NCBI RefSeq assembly: GCF_000330505.1
Contig: NW_004443556.1
Coordinates: forward strand, 7,047-44,704
Direction: 5' to 3'
Source of the DNA: Entamoeba invadens IP1
Lineage: Eukaryota; Evosea; Mastigamoebida; Endamoebidae
DNA length: 37,658 nt
In this document: positions 18,732 to 29,268 of the stretch, piece after piece
Layout: the number at the start of each line of letters is the position of its first letter
How positions within the stretch are numbered: the stretch's first letter is position 1
Notes under the pieces: model-generated
What the model was told of the DNA's origin: nothing
The model's database searches: none
The model's input: the letters and a program-made list of their open reading frames with translations, nothing else
Position numbers and translations under genes: made by a program

Positions 18732-18759
18732 TTGAATGTCTTCTTCTTTCAAGTTGTTG

Positions 18760-18767
18760 CTTATATA
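18760..18767 (-). promoter_or_regulatory. Actin TATA-like box
   Basis: TATATAAG on the minus strand, first base 36 nt upstream of the actin ATG. It is followed by an initiator-like CATTCA directly before the ATG. The spacing matches the Entamoeba core-promoter layout, with a leader of a few nucleotides. Confidence 0.6.
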
Positions 18768-18929
18768 TCAATTGGTTAAAGTTTTTGGTTGAAGATATCG
18801 TTAGGCAGTTCTTTCAGTTCGCCTCACTCTTTGGAGTTTTTATTTGTTTTACTTTTCATATTCCAAATAAACATTCTAATTTTAAATCAATTAAAAATTG
18901 TTAAAAAATAATATAGAGCAAAAGTGTAT

Positions 18930-18933
18930 AAAA
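18930..18933 (-). terminator. RNA polymerase III terminator of tRNA-Leu
   Basis: TTTT on the minus strand, one base after the tRNA 3' end, as polymerase III termination requires. Confidence 0.7.
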
Positions 18934-18934
18934 T

Positions 18935-19015
18935 GCAAGAGGTGGGGTTCGAACCCACGCCTTCGAAAAGACTCGTACCTGAAACGAGCGCCTTGGACCA
19001 CTCGGCCACTCTTGC
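18935..19015 (-). tRNA. tRNA-Leu (anticodon CAG)
   Basis: An 81-nt class II tRNA without intron. Acceptor GCAAGAG pairs with CTCTTGC. The anticodon arm is CTCGT-TTCAGGT-ACGAG with CAG at positions 34-36, reading CUG leucine codons. A 13-nt variable region precedes the T-arm GTGGG-TTCGAAC-CCCAC, which also serves as the internal B box; the A box lies in the GGCCGAGTGG region. CCA is not encoded. It sits 204 bp upstream of actin on the same strand. Confidence 0.97.
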
Positions 19016-19434
19016 TATACTTTAATTTATTTTTAATTTTTAAATATAATAAATCACTTTAATCCATATATATTTTTGGTATAAACATTTAAATAATTAA
19101 ATTATCATGAAATTGACAAATAAATTAGAAAGTGTAGTAAAATGAAATTTGAAAGATATCTCTCAATTGTAATTAATTTTCAATAATCAATTGGATTAAA
19201 AAACGAATTGATTTATGTAAAATATGAAAAAGTAAATCATTCAACCAAACTTTATTATTTTTTTACGTGATTTAACCACGTCAATTTCGACATAATATGG
19301 ACAAGGAAAGTGTATGAAATGGGTGTACAACCAATAGCTAGTTCCAACTTCTTTCGAATTGTGGCAAACATTTAATTTGTATAAAATCGGTGAAAAAAGC
19401 TGTTCCTAAATAAAACACCATAAATTCATTTACT
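19016..19434. other. Spacer with a 54-codon open stretch
   Basis: The minus strand at 19405-19241 is open for 54 codons. It has a protein-like composition (SYWLYTHFIHFPCPYYVEID) and is preceded by TTTATTTAG, which could be a splice acceptor. It lies 30 bp after the CDF stop codon. No GTTTGT donor was found, so it may be a relic or chance. Confidence 0.35.
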
Positions 19435-20639
19435 TTAAATTTCAGGCTGGACGGTGACATAATTCATGTGGTGGCGTTTAACGTTTTGAACAATTTCAAA
19501 CACATTATCTTTGTTTTCCTTTTTAATTTCAATGTTTACCGTTGCAACTTCGTTGTCATTTGCAAGTTGCCAAACGTGGACTTCCTGTATTTGTGCAATT
19601 CCTTTGATTGATACAATTTTGTTTTGGATTTTTTCAATCGAAAAGTCGTGTGGGGCGCTTTGCATCAAAATTTTGACGCACGATTTGACTAACGGCATTC
19701 CCGATGTCATCACAACACAAGCAACAACAAGTGAGAGTGATGGGTCCAAGTAATATTTCCAATCTCCATCAATAAGCAACACCCCAAGTGCAACTATTAC
19801 GGCCACGAAACTTCCAAGTGCGTCGCACATCACATGCAGAAAAACTCCTCTGATATTTAAATTTTTGTGGTGATGTTGATTTTCAATGTCAACACCATTT
19901 TCTTTGGATTCAGCATTTTGTAATTCTAGTTGTTATAATTATAATATTATAATTATATATAACACTCATTATATAAATAAATAAATATAATATATTTATT
20001 TACTAATTTAATAGAAAACAAACGATTTCCTTTGATGAGTTCACTTTTTGTGTTGTTCACGTCAATTTCTGGGGTTTCTGGATGTTCTTCGGTTTGTTGT
20101 GTTTTTAATACGTTTTCGTCGAACACTTGTGAATCGCCTTCAGTGTTTTCTTCGTCCATTTCTTTGTTCTGAAACACTTCAAATTGTTTGTTGTCTTTCT
20201 TTTTAAACACATTAAGCAACCCATGCACGTGATCATGGGAATGTCCAACGTGGTGATGGTCGTGGTCGTGGAATAGAAACATTGCTCCGACATTCACCAG
20301 AAGTCCCAAAATAGCGACTACTAACATGACAACAGGACTTGTGATGACCTGAATTTGTATGAACCGTTCTACGGCTTCTAGAAATATGAATAAGCCAACA
20401 GACAACAAGAATATGCCATTTGTGAGTGCGCCAAGTATTTCAGCTCTAAAGTATCCATAAGAGTAATTTGGGGATGCTTTCTTTTTAGATAACAATATGG
20501 CAATGAGTCCGATGATTTGTGACGTTAAATCACTTAACATGTGGAATGCATCTGCCAACAAAGCAAGGGAATGTATGACAATGCCCGTCACCAACTCACA
20601 AATAAAGAAGATTAAAATGATAGTAAGAAGACCACTCAT
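19435..20639 (-). CDS. Cation diffusion facilitator (zinc transporter), two exons
   Basis: A CDF/ZnT-family antiporter that moves Zn2+ (possibly other divalent metals) out of the cytosol in exchange for protons. Exon 1 is 20639-20024, exon 2 is 19925-19435, giving 368 aa after splicing. The tetrahedral metal site is visible as HMLSD in helix 2 (His33, Asp37) and HVMCD in helix 5 (His236, Asp240), the H-D/H-D pattern of zinc-selective members. A His-rich cytosolic loop (HDHDHHHVGHSHDHVHG, about residues 123-139) and an acidic segment lie between helices 4 and 5. The C-terminal domain has HVWQLANDNEVATVNIE and ends in VTVQPEI, as in most CDFs. ATG 20639 places helix 1 at the very N-terminus, which is short for the family. 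An upstream coding stretch (20856-20640) may be the true 5' end, displaced by one base. Confidence 0.9.
19926..20023 (-). other. Spliceosomal intron of the CDF gene (98 nt)
   Basis: The donor is GTTTGT and the acceptor ...ACTAG, matching the Entamoeba consensus. Splicing joins AAT-C to AA-TTA in frame (Gly-Asn-Gln-Leu). Retention would add 23 residues and a stop. A 24-nt perfect palindrome (19934-19957) ends eight bases before the acceptor. Confidence 0.88.
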
Positions 20640-20856
20640 TTTATGGAAATTTTTATCTTTGTACCATATTGTGTTGTTTGTACTGCCAAGGATGATATGA
20701 TTATCATATTCTTCGTGTGTATTTGATTGATTTAAACAAGAAGGAGTATTTAATTTGTTTTTTCTCTTCTGGTGTGTTCAAGTCGATGATTGTAGTTAGG
20801 TCGCCTTTGGCTAAAAGTTCATCTGTGGGTGTTTGTGATAATGCAGTTGGTTCCAT
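20640..20856 (-). other. Probable frameshifted 5' end of the CDF gene
   Basis: ATG 20856 opens a 50-codon frame (MEPTALSQTPTDELLAKGDL...) that stops at 20704-20706. A second frame, in phase with the CDF exon, is open from about 20770 down to the exon, without its own ATG (NTPSCLNQSNTHEEYDNH, then TIWYKDKNFHKMSGLL). A single-base change at the six-T run 20758-20763 (plus strand) would join them into a typical cytosolic N-terminus. This could be a sequencing error, an allelic mutation, or an unrelated upstream ORF. Confidence 0.55.
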
Positions 20857-21884
20857 TAAATTGAAATGAATACTCAGATATGTTATTATGAGTAAAATGC
20901 TTATTTAACGAGATTTTTAAATTAACAAAACAAATTTAAACAATGGATTTTATTTTCTCTGTTTTTTGTTCATAAATATATTTTTTATGTGTCTTATTTT
21001 TTTATCAAAATTATATGATTAAAAATTACATTAATTATTTTAAACAATGTTTCTATACAAAAATTAAATTCTGAATTGAAATATAGATAAATAATTGGTT
21101 ATACAAATACAAATTGTTTAGAACCCATTTTTGTATAATAAAACAAATATTATAATAATAAACTATTTAATATTAGTTTTTGACTTGAATAAAATACTTA
21201 CAATTCAACAGAAACTTTAAAAACATTTGAAAAAATATAAATAAATTTTATTATTAATATTTATATATATTTATATATATTTTTGTACATATTCAAAAAA
21301 TGGAAAAAATAACTATTAATTATTTTGTTTAATTTGACAAAATAATTATAAAGTATAGTTTTTTTATTAGACTATATTTCCAATTTATATATTCAATAAC
21401 ATTTTGAAATTTGTCATTTTTGAAGATTTTTTAAAAATGTGTTTGAATGAAATTTAATTTAAAAACAATTTAAAAACAATTGTTTCAATATATTATTTAA
21501 TTACAACTAAAAAACGGAATTAAATATATATTTTATTTGTAAAAGCAAAAGTCGGTTATATGTGTGGTCAACTTTTATATCGGCAATAAGGAACATTGCT
21601 TTTCAATTTCAGCATAATTGATAACGATGGACAGTCTATTGATAAACAGTTCAAAACTATGTTTTCTGAGCAATTAATAAAAATTTAGTTTAATTTTTTT
21701 GTTTATTCTATCTTTTTTAAAAAATGAATAATATATATGTTTTATAATAGTAAAAATTAGTTCTTGTTTGGTTATGTTTCAAACATCACACCTTTTATAT
21801 ATAAAAGCTATAAAATGAATTATTGTTTATAAAAAACAATATAAGATTATAATAAAAACTTAAAAATAAACATTGAAAACAACA
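20857..21884. other. AT-rich divergent spacer
   Basis: A spacer between the divergent CDF and LRR-like genes. It should hold both promoters. No gene or repeat that I can support. Confidence 0.6.
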
Positions 21885-24876
21885 ATGACGAAATTGGAAA
21901 ATTTTTATTTGATGAACGTTTCTCTGTATTTGAACACGATGAACACTTTACAAAACTTTATGCTGGTCAATAAAAAGTGTCAATCTTGCCTTACATCTCT
22001 TTATATCAATCCTTATATAGATGTTTCTAATGAAATTCTTAAACTAAGTATTAAAGAGCAAAACATTTTGTATTTAAAAATTTTCAACTTTATTGAAAAA
22101 AACGTTCCCAAAAATCAACACTCTTCAATGCACTGAATATATGCTGACTACTCCAACTTCTTTTTATACAAAAATAAATAAAATACGAATAGTTAAAACG
22201 CCTCGACCATTTGAATACACTGGTAGTTTACACAGCCAACCTTTACAATTAACCGTCGTTCCAAAATTGGAAAATATGTTCCTTTTTGGAAACTCTTTTG
22301 GGAATTATTTACCGTCTCAATTTGTTAATTTAAGAATTGTCCACCTTAACGCATGGAGACGCAACATTCCACTTATAGTCGATATAATTGACCTTCCACG
22401 CATTGAAAAGATCACGTTGTGGAATTGTACAGACCCGAACTATCTCTATATGATGTCACAGCTTTTGGACGGCAAAGACGATTTACTTGTCTTGGAATTG
22501 GTGTTCAAGAATTCTGAAGTTTCTGACACTGAAAAAAACAAATTAAATTGCAGTCGAATGAAAAAGTTGCAAACAATCAAAATAGCACTGTTTGTTGAAA
22601 AATGTTTATTAAGAGAGGTGATGCGAGAGGAGTTTGAGAAGATCATTTCAAAGTTGCGAAGTCAAAATGTTAATGTGTTTGACTGTGGAGAGACATACGT
22701 TGACAAGTGTTGTGTTCTTGATGATTCACGGTTTGTTGGTGAAGTGTCTGTCACAACACAAAGTGCTCTGAACAATACCAATTTCAAGTATGACAGATCT
22801 ATGCGACATCAATTTGACTATATACCGAATAGAGGCAACTTTGGCAAATGGATGAATAACACAAGAAGAAGCAAAGAAGTAAGAAGTAAAAGATATAATT
22901 ATTGCAATGAAAAATTGATTGATAGAAACTTTTATGTAATTCGAAGAGAATCAAAACGTGGTTTTAGGGGAAGAGGAATGGAACGGTATAATGGAACACC
23001 AACACCCTTTCCTGATGATATTTATGACAATGAAAATTGGACTGATAATGACGTTGAAAATGGTGAACAAAATGAAGATGCAAATAATATTGAAATTGAT
23101 AAAAATGCTAATTCAATAAAAGACGATGATGATGAAAGACAAGAAAAACTTGAAGATAAAACTGTTGAAAATGATATACAAAATGAAGAAGAAATTGAAG
23201 ACGAGACATCGACCACTGAACAAGTTAAGTCGCAAAAGGATTTGATTCGTATACCACTGACTTCGCCTTTACTTCTTGTCGATGATTTAATAAATAGAAT
23301 GTGCGTGTTGAGTAAACAAATAAAAGTATTGAATGTTGTGTCACTGTCTAACATGAATTTGTCTGATTTCAAATTGATGACGTTGTGTATTGAGAAGTGC
23401 CGAAATTGCACATTTTCAAACGTGGTATTAAACCGTTTATTATGTACAAAATGCACCAAAATTACTTTTGATAAATTGCAAATTAAAGACTCGATATATC
23501 TTGATACATCAAATAAAATGTCTTTCTTTGAATTTTCACATTTTTGTTTTTTCAAAATCCGCCAAAGCGAAGATGTGAAAATATCAAATTTGGTGTTACA
23601 AAAACTTCGCATCTTTAACTGCAAAAATGTAACAGTTGCACAGAGCGAATACTCCAATTTGATATGCAACCAAAGTTCTTCTATTATCTTTGATAATAGC
23701 AACAAGGAATTGAAAGTTGCAAACGAAACCATTTTTTCAAGCTTTGAAGAAATTTCCAATTCACAAATTAATGTGATTTGGAGTGGTTCAGTCAAAATTG
23801 TTAAGTCGAAATTGTCGCAATTTGTGAATTTTCCTAAAAACAACGAAACTGCTATTTTGACCCAAATCGATTTTCAAGAAAAGACTGGAGATGATACGAA
23901 ACAAGTTTATCCAAATTATAATATTCGTTTTGTGGCAGGAAAGGTATCAAAAGTAAGTTATTTTGACACTAGATGCATTCCAAATTTGCCAGGAATCAAC
24001 TTGAACTTGTCATATACCAATGATTTCAATGGAGAAAATGTATATCTTGAGGATGCAAAAAATGTTTTTATTAACAGTTACAAACCCCTCAAATTGTTTT
24101 GCAAAAATGTCGAAAAAGTTTATTCAATCTCAATGAATGTTGTTCACAAAGGAGTGGATTTTGACTTGCAAATTATATCTAAAAGTGACAAACATTTGGG
24201 CAAACAGGACGAAACCACTGTATCAAATAGTCACAAAAATTCTCGTGTTGTGTGTTTTGAACATGTTGAAATAAACAGTCTTAATTTACTTGAAGTGTAT
24301 GGCAATGTGAAAAAATGTGAAGTGTGTATGTTTTACAACACAAGTCCATTTGACGATGATCATATTTATCATTACAAGAGATATAACATGTCAAGTGTCG
24401 ATGTTTTACATATCATCATTTCGAACAGAGGTCAGCAAATGGTTGATTTGAAAAAATGTAACGCCAAAAAGATAATTTTAGAGACAGAACACCCTTTCTT
24501 CGTCAAAGAAATTGTGCTGAACAGAAACACCAAATTCGTTGACACTGGAAAAATTCTATATCGAAAAATCAGTGGCGGTGATCAAAACGTCGAAATCAGA
24601 ACATCAGAGACAAAATTTGCTGAAAGAGGAAAGGAAGTTTATGTTGTCAAAAAGAAGAAGGAAAAGTTGTGTTGGATGAAATGCACAAAAATTGTTTGTG
24701 AAAATGAAGTTGAAGAAATTGTTGTGAAGGGATGTCGTGAACTTCAAGAAATTGTTGTTGGTTGTAATACAAAGAAAATACACGTTCAGTCTTGTGAAAA
24801 TTTGAGAACTATAAGTGGAGACACCAAAAATGTAAAAATCGTTGTGAGAAATTGCATCAATTTTATTGAAAAGTGA
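21885..24876 (+). pseudogene. Leucine-rich-repeat-like Entamoeba family protein, one frameshift
   Basis: ATG 21885 starts MTKLENFYLMNVSLYL..., the N-terminal signature of an Entamoeba LRR-like family. After codon ~70 the frame must shift by one base at the seven-A run 22096-22102, where KIFNFIEK continues as FPKINTLQC. The second frame then stays open for about 925 codons to TGA 24874-24876. The body has irregular LRR-like strands (SLSNMNLSDF, CRNCTFSNVVLNRLLC, KISNLVLQKLRIFNC), an Arg-rich stretch (around 22860-22990) and a long Asp/Glu-rich insertion (23015-23230). There is no signal peptide or membrane span, so a cytosolic ligand-binding or scaffold role is likely. A single break in an otherwise clean 3-kb frame suggests either a very recent null allele or a base-call error. 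If the latter, it is an intact gene of about 996 aa. Confidence 0.72.
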
Positions 24877-26546
24877 AATTTTGGTAGTTTTTTATGTTTG
24901 ATATCATCAAATATATTTACAGTTTAATGAAAAAACTTCTGTAAATATCAACCTTCTATTTTTATATTTTATTAGTATAATAAAATATAACTGAATAATG
25001 CTTTATTAAAAAGACCATGAATGGATATGTCTAATTCCTTCAAGGAAATAAAACAACACGTCCGTGCTAACCCCATCAAAAAATCGGTTTCTTTTACAAC
25101 ATGCAATGTAATATGCTTAAATGAACTTTTTTAATTATCACCCCCAGTTTACTGAGTTGACAAATACATTGCTAAAGAAAACTCATTTTTCCCTCTTTTC
25201 AATAAGGTTGACGTAAAATTAATTTACCATGAAATCTTGCATTTTGGTATAAAAGTATAATTTTTACCTCCTTGGATCTTTTAGATCCAGCCGTTTTTTC
25301 TGCATTTTTTTCAAGTAATACATTTTTGGTCTTTTATTTAGTCAATAAACTAAAAATAAAATCTAAAATTTATTTTGTCTTTTATTGTTTTTTGAAAAGC
25401 AAAAAAGAATGTTGTGTATTATTTTTAATTTTGGAACAAACAACAACAAATATTAAAAATTCATGTTAAATTTATATAATCATCAGACAAACAAAGAAAT
25501 AAATTTAAAACCAATTCATTCAATCTTTAAATTTGTATAATCATATGTTAAACTCATTTTTTAAAAACTTGAAGTTCTTGTTTTATAATATTTTTTTGTA
25601 TATATAAACGTCGTTGTCTATCAACTTCTTATCATTTGTTGTGTAATTTGCAATTAAAAGATTATTAAGAGTCTTTATTGTTTAAATTTCTTACTGATAT
25701 TGATAAGAATTAATTTCTAACTCAGTTCAATGTTGTAATATATTTTTGTTTAATGTGTATTTATTGAATTAACTTCTTATTTGTTGTTTAAATAGACATT
25801 GTTAAATAAAACAATATTAGAGCATATAAAATAATATTATACATCAGTTACAATTATTACAACATTATGGTTTCAATAAAAATTAACACATTTTAAAAAT
25901 TGTTTATAAAAAAATGATTATGATATAATCTTTGCATAATACATATGAATCCGACAATATATCATTAATATATATTATTTTCTTTATATACAACAACCAA
26001 AACCTTGTAGACGATATAATTGACTCATCAAAAATGACTTGTTGTTTGTTTTATATCATAAAAAACTATTTTATAAAATGTTTATAATATAAATGATTTT
26101 TTATAAAGTTATTAAAAAGTTAAAAGTTCTTTTTTTTCGATTTTATATGAAAAAAATAAATAGTTGTTTTTTAGTTATTAGTCGTATATAAAAATTAACA
26201 AAAAAAGAGGAAAAACCCGTTTGAACTCCTTTCTGGATTTTTATCCTTGTGATTTTAGTTAAATTAATATTCAAATGATAAAAAAATTACTAAGATATTC
26301 GAATTATTATTATTTTAAACCATCCCGAGTGTTTATAATAAAAAACAAACGAATGCCCAGACGACTAACGTTTGTAATAAACGTTTTGTCTTCACTTGAA
26401 GTGACATTTAATTAATATGATTTACATGAATTCATAGATTGTTTTTATCGTAAATATACATACTTACAATTGAAGAGAATAAATCGTCTGTTTATTTTTT
26501 TCTAACAAGATTAACTTAGCAAATTCTTCTGTCAGTTTTGAAATAT
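24877..26546. other. Spacer with a locally GC-richer patch
   Basis: Mostly AT-rich. Between about 25000 and 25310 the GC content rises. There, a 37-codon ORF (25021-25134, MDMSNSFKEIKQHVRANPIK...) starts with ATG, and GGATCT-TTT-AGATCC forms a hairpin (25274-25288 region). Two more small hairpins lie at 26367-26385 and 26392-26404. None is supported as a gene. Confidence 0.5.
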
Positions 26547-27679
26547 TCACCATTTTTTGACATTAAATGGCTGGATCAAATCGATACCAACTGAAGAATA
26601 ATACTCAAAAACCCAACTTAAACATTTTTCGTTAGAACTTTTTCTGAGATTGTTCACATACAATTCTTTTCCAAGTGTTCTGATATAAGAACAATATGAA
26701 ATTGTTTCGTTAAAATATCGAGCAATTACAAAACAGTTGGTGATAGCAATTTCCAGTATATTTTTTTAAACAACACTAGTGTACATCTTGTTCCCTTAAA
26801 AATCAATTTGTATTCTGAACACATAAAATTAAAAATATCAACAGGGTATTTCATTTTGTTAAATAAAAGGTTGATATTTGATTTTTTGAAGAAAGGCCGC
26901 AATTATCAAGAAAGGTTGTTACAATTAAAATGTTTTTTTTTTGAAGGCATAAAGTGTTTAATAGAATATTACATTTAAAAAAACAATTGAATAGTGGATT
27001 TTTTTTCTTTTTGTAATTCAAGTTTATTTTTGAGTTTTTCGATTTCATTTTCTATATCTTTTGATTCGATTTTTTGTTATTTTTTCGATTTAGAAATTGT
27101 TTTCAATTGTTTTAGTTTTGTTTCACTCTTATGGTAATAGGATTTTAGTTGAAAGTTTCTGAAAGTGGTTTGTTTTTTTAATTGTCTCAATTATTTCCAC
27201 GTTACCTTCCTTCCAAGTTTCGAGATTGTTTAAAAAACAAATCTAAAATCCATCTGAATTATAAAGTTTAGTTTTTTAGGAAGGTAATCAATCAAACGGT
27301 TGACCAAAATGCTACCAGAATGATTATTTGATTCAACACAGCCTTTATAAAACTAAAAGTGTTTATACAAAGACTGGTTTTTGTATCAACTAATAATAAA
27401 AACTTAAATCCCCGTTTTATAGTCTTCATTGGGTTGTATATTTTGTCTTTTTCTTTTCCCAAAAATTTATACATTTTTCATCAATAAATCAAATAAGCCA
27501 AGAATACACACTTTCCGTAAATTTTCTTCGAAAATTGAAGTAACTTTGTAAATACCAACGTTATGAATTCCTTGAAAAAGCAGTTCGTTTCTTTTTCGTT
27601 TGTCGTCGCATTTAAAATAGGAATACAATTCTTTAAATCGTGTCATCGTGAATGCAAATTTAACAAAATTAATCTCCAT
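26547..27679 (-). pseudogene. Decayed coding region of unknown family
   Basis: The minus strand shows successive protein-like open pieces in different frames. First is MEINFVKFAFTMTRFKELY... (27679-27467), then a KIESKDIENEIEKLKNKL coiled-coil piece (~27070-27000). A piece MKYPVDIFNFMCSEYKL follows (~26855-26790). After a frame change at a seven-A run comes TISYCSYIRTLGKELYVNN..., closing with QPFNVKKW and TGA (26547-26549). The total would be about 370 codons with at least four frame changes or stops. I do not recognise the family. The repeated slips at A/T runs and the clean terminal piece argue for a fairly young pseudogene. Confidence 0.55.
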
Positions 27680-28047
27680 TTCGGAACCAAAAACTTCTTT
27701 AATTGGTAGTTGTCACGTTTAAGTTTTTGTCAATAATTTTATTTTTTTTTCATTTTTTTCACAATTTATTTTTTTCAGTTCACGATTTGAACTCGTTATT
27801 CCATTTTCATTTTACTATAATTGAACAACATTGTATAATATATATTTTTTTCAAAAAACTAAAAACACTGCTCTTTTTAGCAGTATTGGTCCATTGGGGA
27901 TTAGGTACGTCGGCGAGTTAAAATGTTTTTAAAAAGAAATACATCGATTAAAAATGAATTAAAAATAATCTAAGATTAACAATAACTATAAGAAATAAAT
28001 AAATTTTTTTATCATTTTTTAAATTAACTTAAATTAATTAAAATAAA

Positions 28048-29268
28048 ATGAGTTGCCTTGACAGTTTTCACATCATGATCGTGTCGCAGTACTTTTCGAT
28101 TATAGATGATTTTATTTCATTGGAGTTTGTGTGCAAAAAGTGTCAAAACAACATGGAAAAGTTCCATAACAACCCCGTCCAAATAAACACCAAAACAATA
28201 AAATATTTTCCAAACATTGAGACACTTAACTTATGGACAAAAAAAGACGAGAACTTTGGAAATGATATTTTTGATATAAACACTTCTAAAAGTGACAAAA
28301 TCGATTTTTTCCAAATTAATGTGTGGTTTGCTGTGGATTACACCTTCATGCAAAACAATAAGAACACCAACATCTTGTGCAAAAATGTCATTTACACAAG
28401 AGAAGACAGACAAAAGTATGGGGACACAATACCACGCAACATCAAAATTATTGGGGCAAACTGTTATTATGGTTCTGAATTTACTTCTTTTGTCATACCA
28501 AATTCTGTCACTTTGCTTCAAGAGGCGTGTTTTTGTGAGTGCAGAAACCTCAAAGAGGTGCACATTTCAGATTTCATCTTGTCACTTCCACCAAAGTGTT
28601 TCTTTTACAACGAGTCGTTGCTTGAAATCATTTTGCCATCTACCATGAAGTCGATTGGTGATGAGTGTTGTTGCGGATGCACTTCTTTGAGTTGTGTTGA
28701 CATTCCAAGTTGTGTAAGTGTGATTGGAAAATGTGCATTTAATCGATGTTTGAATGTAAAGAGTGTTGTTGTAAGAAGAGGCGATTGTATCATTGAAGAC
28801 AACTGTTTTGAAATGTGCTGTTCTTTGACATCAGTGTCACTTCAAAGCTCAATTTCATGTATTGGAAAATCATGTTTTGGGAATTGTAATTCATTGAGTG
28901 TAATCACACTCCCCAAGTGTCTCAAATACATTCCAAACAGTTGTTTCTTCAAGTGTGGCAATTTAATAGAAATTGAAATACCAAATGGTATTACTAAACT
29001 TTGCAAATCATGTTTTTATGAATGTGAAAAACTTGTACGTGTTGTATTACCTCAAAGTATCAAAGAGATAGACTGTGGTGCTTTTGTTTTTTGTTCATCT
29101 TTAAAGGGACTTGAAATTCCACATAATGTGACAAAAGTTGGCGACTCATGTTGTTTTAACTGTCTGTCACTTAGAATTTTAATTCCAAGCACTCTAAAAT
29201 CTATTGGAGTCAACAGTTTCACAAATTGTGACTTTGTTGAGTATGAAAACAAATGTTGCATATCTTAA
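28048..29268 (+). CDS. BspA-type leucine-rich-repeat protein, 406 aa
   Basis: A complete member of the large Entamoeba BspA-like (Treponema pallidum LRR) family. Residues 1-45 (MSCLDSFHIMIVSQYFSIID...) are the family N-terminus, followed by a ~90-residue spacer and RQKYGDTIPRNIK. From about residue 135 it carries roughly eleven 23-residue repeats of the form IPxxVxxIGxxCFxxCxxLxxVxL, e.g. VIPNSVTLLQEACFCECRNL and DIPSCVSVIGKCAFNRCLNV. Such repeats form a curved solenoid for protein binding. One family member has been reported at the E. histolytica surface, although these proteins lack a classical signal peptide, as does this one. ATG 28048 follows an A-rich leader and is the only sensible start. 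It is unusually rich in Cys at repeat positions (many SCCFNC/CCCGC). The family spread is often ascribed to lateral transfer from bacteria. Confidence 0.93.
   Translation: MSCLDSFHIMIVSQYFSIIDDFISLEFVCKKCQNNMEKFHNNPVQINTKTIKYFPNIETLNLWTKKDENFGNDIFDINTSKSDKIDFFQINVWFAVDYTFMQNNKNTNILCKNVIYTREDRQKYGDTIPRNIKIIGANCYYGSEFTSFVIPNSVTLLQEACFCECRNLKEVHISDFILSLPPKCFFYNESLLEIILPSTMKSIGDECCCGCTSLSCVDIPSCVSVIGKCAFNRCLNVKSVVVRRGDCIIEDNCFEMCCSLTSVSLQSSISCIGKSCFGNCNSLSVITLPKCLKYIPNSCFFKCGNLIEIEIPNGITKLCKSCFYECEKLVRVVLPQSIKEIDCGAFVFCSSLKGLEIPHNVTKVGDSCCFNCLSLRILIPSTLKSIGVNSFTNCDFVEYENKCCIS

Noticed and set aside
18732..18752. Upstream TTG extension of actin (MKEEDIQ)
   Set aside because: Starts at TTG, overlaps the expected leader, and is absent from known actins. 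The ATG at 18731 has the TATA and initiator at the right spacing.
7516..20856. A metal-homeostasis gene cluster (metallothionein-like gene and CDF transporter)
   Set aside because: They are over 11 kb apart with actin, a tRNA and the giant gene between them. Shared function is plausible, but clustering is not shown.
22446..23843. Minus-strand ORFs inside the LRR-like gene, one of 273 codons
   Set aside because: Ser/Phe/Leu-rich antisense of Glu/Asp/Lys codons. The plus strand carries the family N-terminus and is open for over 900 codons.
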